Part shown: positions 16,670 through 25,537 of the stretch, one piece after another
How positions within the stretch are numbered: the first letter of the stretch is position 1
Layout: every line of letters starts with the position of its first letter
NCBI GenBank assembly: GCA_947496065.1
Contig: CANMBF010000016.1
Location: forward strand, 1 to 57,826
Reading direction: 5' to 3'
DNA: 57,826 bases
Source: Bacteroidota bacterium
GTDB lineage: Bacteria > Bacteroidota > Bacteroidia > NS11-12g > UBA955
The notes under the pieces: generated by a model
The model's input: the letters and a program-made list of their open reading frames with translations, nothing else
Database searches by the model: none
Told to the model about the DNA's origin: nothing
Position numbers and translations under genes: made by a program

Positions 16670-18472
16670 TTAATCTTGTCTTCTATTGCGTCCGCCACCG
16701 CCACCGCCACGGTATCCACCGCCGCCGCTTCCGCCGCCATCGCCACCGCGATAGCCGCCTCCACCGCCTCCACCACCGCTTCTGCGATTGTTTCCGCCAC
16801 CTTGGTATCCACCGCCTCCGCCACTGCTTCTGCGATCTCCACCACCACCTCTATAGCTTCTCTCTCTTCCTCCACCGCCGCCACTGTCGCCAGAGCGTTC
16901 AATACGGATAGGGCGACCTTTGAATTTTTTACCGTTAAATACACCAATAAATTCATCCGCAATGGCATTTTCAACTTCAATAAAGCTATAAGAATCCATT
17001 AATTCTATTTTACCCAATTGTGCTTTTGTATGGCCACTGGTATCTAAAAGAAATTCAAGGAAAGCAGCTTTATAAAAGCCATCTTTTTCACCTAAACTCA
17101 TGAATAAGCGAGTAAATGCGCCATTGCTGCTTCTGCTATCTCTGCCCGAAGCATTCAAGTCGCCTGCTTTTTCATAATATTTTAAGAATCTGTTGAATTC
17201 TAATGATGCAACCCTTTGTAAGATCTCATCTTTACTCATATCAGCAAATTGTTCGCTTAAGTATGGTAAATAGTTTTCGTAGTCACCATGACTGATATCG
17301 GCCGCTTTCAATTTTTCTATAAAAGAGAAAAATTGCTTTTCGCATACTTCTCTGCCACTTGGAATTTCAAGTTTTTCGAATTTTGATTTTAACAGGTATT
17401 CAATATCACGTATTCTACCAGTTTCTCTGCTGTGCAATATACTGATACAAGTACCTGTTTTACCAGCTCTGCCCGTTCTACCACTTCTGTGCGTGTATAT
17501 TTCAGGCTCATCAGGTAAAGCATAATTGATAACGTGTGTAATTGAATCCACATCGATACCCCTTGCTGCAACGTCAGTCGCAATTAATAGCTGCAACGTC
17601 TTTTCACGGAAACGACCCATCACTTTATCGCGTTGTTGTTGACTTAGATCACCGTGTAAGGCATCGATTTCGTAACCTTCTTTCAAAAGTTTTTCGGCAA
17701 TGTCTTGGGCTTCTAATTTGGTACGGGTAAAAATAATACCATACATACCTGGATTGAAATCAATCAGACGTTTAAGGGTTTCATACTTTTGACTCGATTG
17801 ACACGAGTAATAAACATGTTTAATGTTTTTAGCAGTGATTTCAGAAGTTACTTTTACTTCAGCAGGATTCTGCATAAAGGTTTCAGCAATTCTTCTTACT
17901 TCTTTTGGCATGGTGGCACTGAATAACCAAGCGGCCTGTCTTGATGTTGCGTGAGATAAGATGTTTTCAATATCTTCTCTAAAGCCCATGTTTAACATTT
18001 CGTCTGCTTCGTCTAGCACAACATGTGTTACGGCATCCAATTTAAGCGCTCTTCTTTCGATTAAATCAATTAATCTACCAGGAGTAGCTACTACAATTTG
18101 TGCACCTCTTTTAATTTGTTTAATTTGATTTTCAATACTACTGCCTCCGTATACGGCCACAGAATGAAAATCGTTCATGTACTTGCCATAATCTACAAAA
18201 TCTTTGGCAATCTGCATACAAAGCTCTCTCGTAGGGCATATTACTAAACCCTGTACTTGTTTAATTGATGTGTCAATTAGTGATAATAATGGTAAACCGA
18301 AAGCTGCTGTTTTACCTGTACCTGTCTGAGCTAAACCTACAAAATCTTTTGTCCCTTTTAATAAAACCGGAATGGCTTGTTGTTGGATTGGAGTGGGGTT
18401 GATGTAGCCTAAATCTCTAATTGCATCGGACACAGGTTGACTTAAACCCATGTCTTGAAATGTTACTGTCAT
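16670..18472 (-). CDS. DEAD-box ATP-dependent RNA helicase with DbpA-type RNA-binding domain and RGG tail
   Basis: A 600-residue RNA helicase of the CsdA/DeaD-DbpA group, likely acting in ribosome assembly or cold-stress RNA remodelling. The Q motif is at ~7-36, motif I AQTGTGKT at 48-55, DEAD at 154-157, then SAT and HRSGRTGRAGKTG. A DbpA RNA-binding fold spans ~445-525 (FTRLFMSLGEKDG...). The last ~75 residues are Gly/Arg-rich (RGG-like), encoded by GC-rich DNA unlike its surroundings. The gene has its own terminator, and a TACCTTTG box lies 10 nt before its ATG. Confidence 0.93.
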   Translation of the reverse strand: MTVTFQDMGLSQPVSDAIRDLGYINPTPIQQQAIPVLLKGTKDFVGLAQTGTGKTAAFGLPLLSLIDTSIKQVQGLVICPTRELCMQIAKDFVDYGKYMNDFHSVAVYGGSSIENQIKQIKRGAQIVVATPGRLIDLIERRALKLDAVTHVVLDEADEMLNMGFREDIENILSHATSRQAAWLFSATMPKEVRRIAETFMQNPAEVKVTSEITAKNIKHVYYSCQSSQKYETLKRLIDFNPGMYGIIFTRTKLEAQDIAEKLLKEGYEIDALHGDLSQQQRDKVMGRFREKTLQLLIATDVAARGIDVDSITHVINYALPDEPEIYTHRSGRTGRAGKTGTCISILHSRETGRIRDIEYLLKSKFEKLEIPSGREVCEKQFFSFIEKLKAADISHGDYENYLPYLSEQFADMSKDEILQRVASLEFNRFLKYYEKAGDLNASGRDSRSSNGAFTRLFMSLGEKDGFYKAAFLEFLLDTSGHTKAQLGKIELMDSYSFIEVENAIADEFIGVFNGKKFKGRPIRIERSGDSGGGGGRERSYRGGGGDRRSSGGGGGYQGGGNNRRSGGGGGGGGYRGGDGGGSGGGGYRGGGGGGRNRRQD

Positions 18473-18482
18473 ATAGAAGGTG

Positions 18483-18490
18483 CAAAGGTA
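18483..18490 (-). promoter_or_regulatory. Candidate helicase -7 box
   Basis: TACCTTTG, 10 nt before the ATG at 18472; predicts a leader of only a few nucleotides. Confidence 0.5.
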
Positions 18491-18614
18491 CGGGAAAATG
18501 TGGAGATTTTGGGGATTAGTTTAATTCATCTGCCAATTGAACACGCTAATGTGAGCAATCATTGTCTTATTTTGCGAAATTTTTCGATAAAAATATCTTT
18601 TTGGGAGTCAGTAT

Positions 18615-18642
18615 GCATGGACTTGATATATCAAGTCCATGC
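18615..18642. repeat. Perfect 28-bp palindrome (copy 1)
   Basis: A perfect dyad of two 14-nt arms with no spacer. The central 20 bases are GGACTTGATATATCAAGTCC. It lies 14 nt after the menB stop, but no T-tract follows on either strand, so it does not look like a terminator. A related 28-bp palindrome is at 37892-37919. Confidence 0.85.
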
Positions 18643-18656
18643 TTCTATCTTTTGAC

Positions 18657-19478
18657 TTATGGGAACTTCGGAAACTTCTTAAAATCTGGTTTTCTTTTTT
18701 CTAAGAATGCATTTTTGCCTTCTTGTGCCTCATCGGTAAAGTAATATAAGAGTGTAGCACTGCCCGCTAATTCTTGTATACCCGCTTGTCCGTCTAATTC
18801 TGCGTTTAAGCCATATTTAATCATTCTAAGAGCAATCGGACTTTTCTGCATCATTTCATGACACCAAGTAACAACCTCGTCTTCGAGTTTTTCCAAAGGC
18901 ACCACTTTATTCACTAAGCCCATATCATAAGCCTCCTGAGCAGAATATTGACGGCATAAAAACCAAATTTCTCTTGCTTTTTTCTGACCAACAATTCTGG
19001 CTAAATAACTGCTTCCAAATCCACCATCGAAACTACCAACCTTAGGGCCAGTTTGGCCAAACACGGCATTTTCGCTAGCTATTGAAAGGTCGCAAACCAC
19101 ATGTAATACATGACCCCCGCCAATTGCAAAGCCATTGACCATAGCAATCACGGGCTTCGGACAAGAACGAATTCTTTTCTGTAATTCTAATACATTTAAT
19201 CTAGGAATGCCATGCTCATCTTTATAGCCACCAATGGTCTTAATGTTTTGATCGCCACCACTGCAAAAAGCTTTGTCGCCAGCACCTGTCAAAACAATCG
19301 TATAGATATCTGGATGCTCTTTTGCATAATCCATGGCATCTATCATTTCTGTATTTGTTTTCGGAGTAAAAGCGTTGTGATAGCGAGGACGGTTAATGGT
19401 AATACGCGCAATGCCTTCGAAATAATCGAAAAGTATTTCGTCATATTTCTTGATGGTTTGCCATTCTCTTTTGCTCAT
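18657..19478 (-). CDS. menB: 1,4-dihydroxy-2-naphthoyl-CoA synthase
   Basis: A crotonase-fold enzyme of 273 residues that closes the second ring of the menaquinone precursor from o-succinylbenzoyl-CoA. CSGGDQ (oxyanion-hole region), NGFAIGGGH, and [22 protein letters not shown] are MenB-specific. The C-terminus ends [11 protein letters not shown], as in the family. The ATG overlaps the menD TGA (ATGA), so translation is coupled to menD. A perfect palindrome lies just beyond its stop. Confidence 0.94.
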   Translation of the reverse strand: MSKREWQTIKKYDEILFDYFEGIARITINRPRYHNAFTPKTNTEMIDAMDYAKEHPDIYTIVLTGAGDKAFCSGGDQNIKTIGGYKDEHGIPRLNVLELQKRIRSCPKPVIAMVNGFAIGGGHVLHVVCDLSIASENAVFGQTGPKVGSFDGGFGSSYLARIVGQKKAREIWFLCRQYSAQEAYDMGLVNKVVPLEKLEDEVVTWCHEMMQKSPIALRMIKYGLNAELDGQAGIQELAGSATLLYYFTDEAQEGKNAFLEKRKPDFKKFPKFP

Positions 19479-21151
19479 AAAATTTGTTGTTTGTATTGGT
19501 TAAAGATATCTGAATTTATAGTGGAATCGGTTTGTATTTCTAAAATGGAAGCTTTGTCTGAATTGAGCCATTCCTCAAGGGCAGGACTTAATTCCGTAAG
19601 ATTAACAACTTTGAAATAACCTAGTTTAAAATGTTCGGCTAATAATTTTGCATCCATATTGTGCGGGGTTGCTATGAATGGATTTAACTCTGGAATACCT
19701 GCAGGACCATCAATGTTTTTGAAGATACCGCCACCAAAATTATTCAACAACACTATTTTAAAATTACGCGGCAATTGTGTTTGCCAAAGCGCATTAATAT
19801 CGTAGAAAAATGCAACATCACCTGTAACCAAAACATGGGTTCGAGAATCGCTCATTGCCGCGCCTACGGCCGTACTTGTACAGCCATCAATGCCGCTTAC
19901 ACCCCTATTAGAATATACTTCCCATGTGTTTTTTAGGTGACTACCCAAATAGGCTACATAACGAATCGACATACTATTAGCTAAATGCAAAACAATGTTC
20001 TCAGGCAGCGCATCTAATATCAACTTAACCAATAAAAACTCATTGTAATTTTGATCAATTACAGTATCACTAATCTGAATTTGTTGGTGACTTAAACTTT
20101 TAAATAATTGATGATAGTCTGAACGCTCGTCAGGCAAGAAAGCATTGAATTGTTTAAAAAATTGGTTGGGAGAGAGTGATAATACTTCAGGTTCTGTAAA
20201 AAAAGTATCAGCACAATAACCATTCTCAGCAATATGCCAATGGCGTTTTGGTGGGTGTTTTCTAAAAAGGGTCTTGATGGTCTTATTCAAAACCATTTTA
20301 CCAGTGGTTATTAGTAAATCGGGTACTAATTCATGCTGAACATCTTTTCTAGTATTGAGTAAAACGCCCTCCCAATTTTGTATGGATTGAAATTGGTGCT
20401 TGTTTGAAACAACATCACTAATCACTATTACGAATGGATTCTCAGAAAGCACTTTTAATTCGTTTGAACTTACATCGCAATCATTTGTGCCGTGCAATAC
20501 CATCACTTTTGGATAATCCTTAAAAAAATGGGCCTTATCAATTGCAATTTCCCAATCCTCGTCAGTTTCTAATTGGGTATTAATAATACTAACATTTGGG
20601 TATTTGAAAGTTTGGTTTGCCGCACTGTATAAGGGCTCCATTAAGGGCACATTTAAGTGAACCGGTCCTTTTAAGAGGCCATTACAAATATCGTAGATAT
20701 TGATTGTGAGTTTACTAATAATTTCAATTTGGTCTTCATCTATTGCCTCTGGTGTTTGAAGTGAAGCAAGGACATGTGGTTCGAATACATCCTTCTGACG
20801 GATGGTTTGACCATCCCATCGGTCTAACATTTCAATTGGCCTATCGGCAGTAATAGCAATTAAAGGAATTTGCATGTAGTAAGCTTCCGAAATCGCTGGG
20901 TAAAGATTAAGTGCTGCACTGCCGCTTGTACAAATCACTGCTACTGGTTCTTGTAATTGCTTTGCCATGCCTAAGGCTACGAAAGCAGCAGAGCGTTCGT
21001 CTGCGACTGAAGTACATTTAATTTTACCAAACCTCGCGAAGGCCATAACCAAAGGCGCATTTCTACTACCAGGGCAAATAATAGCCCTCCTTAGACCTTT
21101 TGCATAAAGGGTTGCTACGATGGTATTGATATTGGTTTGGTAGATGTTCAA
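19475..21151 (-). CDS. menD: 2-succinyl-5-enolpyruvyl-6-hydroxy-3-cyclohexene-1-carboxylate synthase
   Basis: A ThDP-dependent enzyme of 558 residues, the first committed step of menaquinone synthesis from isochorismate and 2-oxoglutarate. CPGSRNAPL near residue 26 is the family start motif. ADERSAAF contains the catalytic-type Glu. The ThDP/Mg region reads [14 protein letters not shown] followed by LNNFGGGIF. The first codon is TTG at 21151, and no ATG is available at a sensible position. It overlaps menB by 4 nt. MenF, MenH, MenC and MenE are not in the window. Confidence 0.92.
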   Translation of the reverse strand: MNIYQTNINTIVATLYAKGLRRAIICPGSRNAPLVMAFARFGKIKCTSVADERSAAFVALGMAKQLQEPVAVICTSGSAALNLYPAISEAYYMQIPLIAITADRPIEMLDRWDGQTIRQKDVFEPHVLASLQTPEAIDEDQIEIISKLTINIYDICNGLLKGPVHLNVPLMEPLYSAANQTFKYPNVSIINTQLETDEDWEIAIDKAHFFKDYPKVMVLHGTNDCDVSSNELKVLSENPFVIVISDVVSNKHQFQSIQNWEGVLLNTRKDVQHELVPDLLITTGKMVLNKTIKTLFRKHPPKRHWHIAENGYCADTFFTEPEVLSLSPNQFFKQFNAFLPDERSDYHQLFKSLSHQQIQISDTVIDQNYNEFLLVKLILDALPENIVLHLANSMSIRYVAYLGSHLKNTWEVYSNRGVSGIDGCTSTAVGAAMSDSRTHVLVTGDVAFFYDINALWQTQLPRNFKIVLLNNFGGGIFKNIDGPAGIPELNPFIATPHNMDAKLLAEHFKLGYFKVVNLTELSPALEEWLNSDKASILEIQTDSTINSDIFNQYKQQIL

Positions 21152-21251
21152 AGACGGCTGCGAAATTAAATTAAAAAGCGCTTGAAATTTAACTTTTTTA
21201 AAATCTATTCATTCATTGTTTTTCTAAATAGGTATTCTAATGAATATGCAA

Positions 21252-21259
21252 TAATTTTG
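21252..21259 (+). promoter_or_regulatory. Candidate -7 box
   Basis: TAATTTTG, 9 nt before the ATG at 21269; it supports that start over the upstream alternative at 21182. Confidence 0.5.
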
Positions 21260-21268
21260 CACCCTTCA

Positions 21269-22186
21269 ATGAAATTTTTTATCGCCGTTTTAGTTTTGCT
21301 TTCTTGTAATGTTGTGTTTTCACAAAATACAATTCAAAAGGGCCATACTATTCCAATGGTAGGCTATTGGCACAAAGGCGCTCACAAAAATGTGACTTAC
21401 ACCAAAACAGAAACTAAAACTGTAAAGGGTAAGCCGCTTGTTGAAACAGCAGTGATGAACGCACTTTGGGAAATAAAAGACTCAACGGATAAGCACTACA
21501 CCATTCATTATACCTACAAAAATTTTATTTTTAGTAATCCAAAGGATTCCTTTTCTATCGCTTATGCAGAACTTTTTAAAGGTGTAATCATTAAGTATAG
21601 AACCAATGAATTGGGTGTTTTTGATACCATTCTCAACCTCGACGAAATAAAAGCCATCTCTAACAAAGGTTTAAACAATGTATTTAAAAAATTGAACTGG
21701 CCAGACAATGAGGTTACAAGCTTTGTCGCTCAAAAAATGAAGTTGCTTTTTAATAATCCAAAACGCATTAGTGAGGAAATGGTTTTGATTCATTATTTCT
21801 TTGGCCTTGAATACAAATTAAACCAAGCTTATACGTATGATTATTTTATGGAGAATACATTTGGCGGCGAGCCCTATCCAGCATTGGCAGTATTTAAAAT
21901 GACGGCCTTAAATGCAGCCGCAGACCGTTGTAAACTAACTGTTAATATTACGCCAAATGATAAGGAGTTGAAAAGAATTCTTTATGAAACAATGGTTAGT
22001 GTAAGCGCGGCCATGCAAATTACAAAACCACAAAAATCAGATTTTGCTACTGCAATTTTACAACATAAATGTGAAGCAGAGTATAGCATTGCAGAAGGCT
22101 GGCCAATTAAAATTATATTCACAAAAATTTCAACTATCAGTGGCAGAAAATCATCAGTTGTCACTACAATAGCCCTAACAGATTAA
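21269..22186 (+). CDS. Secreted protein of unknown function
   Basis: A 305-residue hypothetical protein. The chosen ATG gives a clean signal peptide (KFFIAVLVLLSCNVVFSQ, cleavage before ~Q19). The longer frame from 21182 would bury it 29 residues in. The mature part has no motif I recognise: a mixed alpha/beta composition with several YTK/YKN stretches and two central-to-late Cys. The Cys before the cleavage site is not in a good lipobox. The ferredoxin gene begins 10 nt downstream, probably in the same transcript, but the functional link is unclear. Confidence 0.65.
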   Translation: MKFFIAVLVLLSCNVVFSQNTIQKGHTIPMVGYWHKGAHKNVTYTKTETKTVKGKPLVETAVMNALWEIKDSTDKHYTIHYTYKNFIFSNPKDSFSIAYAELFKGVIIKYRTNELGVFDTILNLDEIKAISNKGLNNVFKKLNWPDNEVTSFVAQKMKLLFNNPKRISEEMVLIHYFFGLEYKLNQAYTYDYFMENTFGGEPYPALAVFKMTALNAAADRCKLTVNITPNDKELKRILYETMVSVSAAMQITKPQKSDFATAILQHKCEAEYSIAEGWPIKIIFTKISTISGRKSSVVTTIALTD

Positions 22187-22196
22187 CAAAACAACA

Positions 22197-22526
22197 ATGC
22201 CCAAAATAACTTTTAAGTTTGAAGAGAAAGATAAACAACCCATCACAGTTGATATTTCTAAAGGTGAAATCATTCTCGATGTCGCCATGGATAGCGATGT
22301 TGAATTACACCATAACTGCGGTGCTGTTTGTGCTTGCAGTACTTGCCATATCTATATTGAACAAGGTGCAGATAGCCTTACAGAAATAAGTGAAAAAGAA
22401 GAGGATTTTGTTGACCGTGCGCGTAACCCAAAATTTAGTTCACGCTTAGCATGCCAATGTAAGTTGGAGGAAGATGTTGATTTAGTCGTTACTATACCTG
22501 ATCAGTCGGTGATTATTGGGCATTAA
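22197..22526 (+). CDS. fdx: 2Fe-2S ferredoxin, adrenodoxin/Isc type
   Basis: A 109-residue electron carrier. Cluster ligands fit C-x5-C-x2-C...C: Cys41, Cys47 and Cys50 in CGAVCACSTCHIYI, with the fourth in LACQCKL. The acidic surface helix EKEEDFVDRA matches vertebrate-type or Isc ferredoxins that serve Fe-S assembly or P450-like partners. No isc genes are adjacent. It sits 10 nt after a secreted hypothetical protein and its stop overlaps the convergent rel gene by 4 nt. Confidence 0.9.
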   Translation: MPKITFKFEEKDKQPITVDISKGEIILDVAMDSDVELHHNCGAVCACSTCHIYIEQGADSLTEISEKEEDFVDRARNPKFSSRLACQCKLEEDVDLVVTIPDQSVIIGH

Positions 22527-24751
22527 TTTGCTATTGCAATTCTGTTTACCTCCATGTTCTGATGCTTCAGTTTGATATTCTGTATGAGCGTATCTAAATG
22601 CGTTGTGTCTTGAATAAATAAAACAATGGTGCCTTCGAAAGTCCCGTCGTGACTCTCAATCGTGATAGATTTCATATTAACACCCATGTTTTTACTGATA
22701 ATATCTGAGAGGCTGCTAATAATGCCAACATCGTCAATGCCAATTAATTTGATACCCGCTAGGAACATTTTATCGGCCTTAACTGGCGAATTTTTCCATT
22801 CTGTTTTGATGACCCTATAGCCATAATTACTCAGTAAAGAAACCGCATTTGGACAGTTCGTTCGATGAATCTTAACACCTTCTCCTATAGTGATAAAGCC
22901 AAAAATATCATCACCTGGTATCGGATTGCAACATTTAGCAAAACTATAAGGCAAGTCGTTTTCATCGCCAATTATTATCTCTTTACTCGATTTTGAAGCA
23001 GGTTTTTCAATGGGCTCTTTTTTAGGTTTAGGCTCAGTGCTTATTTTCTTATTAACGATGTCATGGATTGCTAATTTTTCCTGTGGTATTAGATTTTTAG
23101 CAACAGCGTAACAAAGGTCTAGAATACTTTGAACCTTCAATACGGCAACAACTTTGGTAATGTTATCTTCTGTAAATTCCACTTTTTCTCTGTGAAACTT
23201 CTTTTTTAACATCTCACGGCCTATTTCAGCAACTTCTCTTTTTTCTTCTCTTAGAGAATTTCTAATTCGGGCAATTGCTTTACCTGTCACCACAAATTGC
23301 AACCACTCTTCTCTCGGATGCTGTTTTTCAGAGGTTAAAATTTCAACTTGATCGCCATTACTCAACTTATGACTGATGGGTACCAATTTATTATTAACCT
23401 TGGCGCCTATGCATTTGCTGCCAACTTGTGTATGTATTTCGAAAGCAAAATCGAGTGTGGATGCACCTTGTGGTAACTTTTTTAAGTCACCTTCAGGTGT
23501 AAAAACAAAAATTTCTTCATGGATTAATTGTAGTTTAAAGTCGTCCATGAACTCGAGTGCATTTGCAGAAGGATTTTCAAGAATATCTTTAATTCTAGAT
23601 AACCAACTATCTACGCCTGTGCCTTGATCGCTTTCGATGCCGTCTTTCGAGTTTTTATATTTCCAATGGGCGGCATAACCTTTTTCAGCGATTTCATCCA
23701 TCCGTTTCGAGCGAATTTGAACTTCTACCCATTTGCCATCATTGCTCATAACTGTGCTGTGCAAACTTTCATAACCATTGCTTTTGGGAGTGGTAATCCA
23801 ATCGCGTGTGCGGCCGGGATTTGGCTTATAAATATCCGTTATGATGGAGTAGGCGGTCCAACAATCAGATTTTTCCTTTTCTGGTGTAGAATCTGTGATA
23901 ATCCGAATCGCAAATAGGTCGTATACTTGGTCAAAGGGTATCCCTTGGTGGTTCATCTTTTTGAGAATACTGTAGATACTTTTCGGTCGACCCTTTATTT
24001 CATATTTCAGCTTGGCTTCGTCCAATTTTTCCTTGATGGGCTCAATAAATTTCTTAATAAACCGATCGCGTGCCGCTTTTTTAGCATTTAGATTAGCTGA
24101 TATTTCTTTAAAGGCTTCTCTTTGGGTGTATTTAATAGAGAGGTCTTCTAACTCCGATTTAATCGCATATAATCCCAAGCGATGTGCTAATGGCGCATAT
24201 AAGAACAAGGTTTCGCTGGCAATCTTGAGTTGGTTTTTGCGACTCATGCTCTCGAGCGTACGCATGTTGTGCAAGCGGTCGCAGAGTTTTACTAGGATAA
24301 CACGCACATCATCACTTAGTGTAAGAAGCATTTTACGGAAATTTTCCGCTTGCATACTGTCTGTGTGATCGTATACTTCTTGAATTTTGGTCAGACCTGC
24401 TACTATTTTAGCAATTTTGGGCCCGAATCGTCGGTTGATATCATCGGTTGTATAATTGCTATCCTCCACAACATCATGTATGAGAGCGCAAACGATTGAG
24501 GTTGTGCCAAGGCCAATCTCTTGGGCGGCAATACGGGCAACGGCAATTGGGTGGTAGATATAAGGTTCCCCTGTTTTGCGCCTCATGTCCTTGTGGGCAT
24601 CTATGGCTAAATCAAAGGCCGAACGAATTAATTTTTTCTGTTCACGGGTTAATTCATGGCGAATTGAACGCAGCAACGCTTTGTAACGTTTTAGTATCTC
24701 TACTCTTTCCTGCTCTTCGCGCTCCAATGGAGAAATTTCATTTTCCAACAT
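22523..24751 (-). CDS. Bifunctional (p)ppGpp synthetase/hydrolase
   Basis: A long RelA/SpoT homologue (742 residues from ATG 24751) that sets the stringent-response alarmone level. The HD hydrolase domain is at the N-terminus with HPIAVARIAAQEIGL and IHDVVED intact. The synthetase domain has GRPKSIYSILKKM and PGRTRDWITTPKSNGYESLH. The charged RxKD-position motif is R-T-R-D, basic as in bifunctional Rel rather than EXDD as in RelA. A TGS domain (VFTPEGDLKKLPQGAS), a Cys-rich CCNPIPGD region and a C-terminal ACT domain follow. The start is set by a TAAATTTG box 9 nt upstream; codons further upstream would overlap it. Confidence 0.93.
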   Translation of the reverse strand: MLENEISPLEREEQERVEILKRYKALLRSIRHELTREQKKLIRSAFDLAIDAHKDMRRKTGEPYIYHPIAVARIAAQEIGLGTTSIVCALIHDVVEDSNYTTDDINRRFGPKIAKIVAGLTKIQEVYDHTDSMQAENFRKMLLTLSDDVRVILVKLCDRLHNMRTLESMSRKNQLKIASETLFLYAPLAHRLGLYAIKSELEDLSIKYTQREAFKEISANLNAKKAARDRFIKKFIEPIKEKLDEAKLKYEIKGRPKSIYSILKKMNHQGIPFDQVYDLFAIRIITDSTPEKEKSDCWTAYSIITDIYKPNPGRTRDWITTPKSNGYESLHSTVMSNDGKWVEVQIRSKRMDEIAEKGYAAHWKYKNSKDGIESDQGTGVDSWLSRIKDILENPSANALEFMDDFKLQLIHEEIFVFTPEGDLKKLPQGASTLDFAFEIHTQVGSKCIGAKVNNKLVPISHKLSNGDQVEILTSEKQHPREEWLQFVVTGKAIARIRNSLREEKREVAEIGREMLKKKFHREKVEFTEDNITKVVAVLKVQSILDLCYAVAKNLIPQEKLAIHDIVNKKISTEPKPKKEPIEKPASKSSKEIIIGDENDLPYSFAKCCNPIPGDDIFGFITIGEGVKIHRTNCPNAVSLLSNYGYRVIKTEWKNSPVKADKMFLAGIKLIGIDDVGIISSLSDIISKNMGVNMKSITIESHDGTFEGTIVLFIQDTTHLDTLIQNIKLKHQNMEVNRIAIAN

Positions 24752-24760
24752 AAACTGCAT

Positions 24761-24768
24761 CAAATTTA
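24761..24768 (-). promoter_or_regulatory. Candidate rel -7 box
   Basis: TAAATTTG, 9 nt before the ATG at 24751. The alternative TTG start at 24763 lies inside this box. Confidence 0.5.
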
Positions 24769-25097
24769 AGCATAAACGAAATCAATTTAGGTTGAAAATA
24801 ATGAACAATATCATAATAAACACCTTGCCAATGTAGAGTTTATAGGATGGATTTGCGAAATTTAAAAATCAAAAGTTTGAAATGTAGAAGTAGGTTTAAA
24901 AGAAGTAGTAATTGGAAAATTTAGAATATAAGTATTATTTATATTTTATAACGAATAACTACAGTTTTAAAAAGAATAAAAACATTTTTATTTATATATA
25001 AAACAGTATAAATTGAATTAAAAAATTATATTATGTATTAAAATATTTCGAAACGAACAATATTTTAAATACCTTTGCCTTATAGGAAATCAAAAGT
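24769..25097. other. AT-rich intergenic region, no gene seen
   Basis: Very A/T-rich DNA between the divergent rel and small regulator genes. No frame with coding character is visible on either strand. It holds the TACCTTTG box at 25070-25077 and otherwise only homopolymeric A/T runs. Confidence 0.6.
25070..25077 (+). promoter_or_regulatory. Candidate -7 box of small regulator
   Basis: TACCTTTG, 20 nt before the ATG at 25098. A TTCG 19 nt upstream could be a weak -33 element. Confidence 0.45.
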
Positions 25098-25460
25098 ATG
25101 TTAAAATTTTACATCAAAGAGGTCTTAAGGGTGAAGGGATATAAACCGAATACCCACATTTTACAACGCATGGGATTGAGATATACAGCGGCTAATCGAC
25201 TTATAAAAGGTGTAACCAGAAGTCTAACGCTCGATCACTTAGAAATGTTATGTGTATTTTTAAATTGCACACCCAATGATATATTGAATTTTGAAATAAA
25301 TCCTGACCATCCAATAACAGAGGAACATCCACTTTATTCCTTGTCAAAACCAATAAGCCAAGAAAGTCCTATAGATTATATTAAAACACTTACCCCTGAG
25401 CAAGCGGTAGAAGCAACGGCTTTAGTCAAGGCTTTTTGGGAAAAGCAAAAAAAGCAATAA
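25098..25460 (+). CDS. XRE-like helix-turn-helix regulator
   Basis: A 120-residue protein whose first ~70 residues form a Cro/C1-type HTH of the HTH_26 kind. It reads YIKEVLRVKGYKPNTHILQR, then AANRLIKGVTRSLTLDHLEMLCVFLNCTPNDIL. The last part (SKPISQESPIDYIKTLTPEQ) is a short linker plus helix of unknown role. It stands alone between rel and the OstA-like gene. The target is unknown. The long AT-rich upstream region would be the place for autoregulation. Confidence 0.8.
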   Translation: MLKFYIKEVLRVKGYKPNTHILQRMGLRYTAANRLIKGVTRSLTLDHLEMLCVFLNCTPNDILNFEINPDHPITEEHPLYSLSKPISQESPIDYIKTLTPEQAVEATALVKAFWEKQKKQ

Positions 25461-25537
25461 TAATTATTTAAAATTGGTAGCAAGAAATAACCTTATTTCG
25501 CTCATAGAATTGGCTTCATCATTAAGTTGACAAGGAA

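Noticed and set aside
16645-17002. Long open frames on the plus strand and a 136-residue alternate minus frame over the helicase tail
   Set aside because: They are low-complexity Ser/Thr/Ala, His/Arg or Ala/Val/Glu stretches produced by the repeated Gly/Arg codons of the helicase gene.
25494-25509. GAAATAA-CC-TTATTTC dyad after the small regulator gene
   Set aside because: Two-nucleotide loop and only A/T-rich stem; too weak for a terminator and too common in such DNA.
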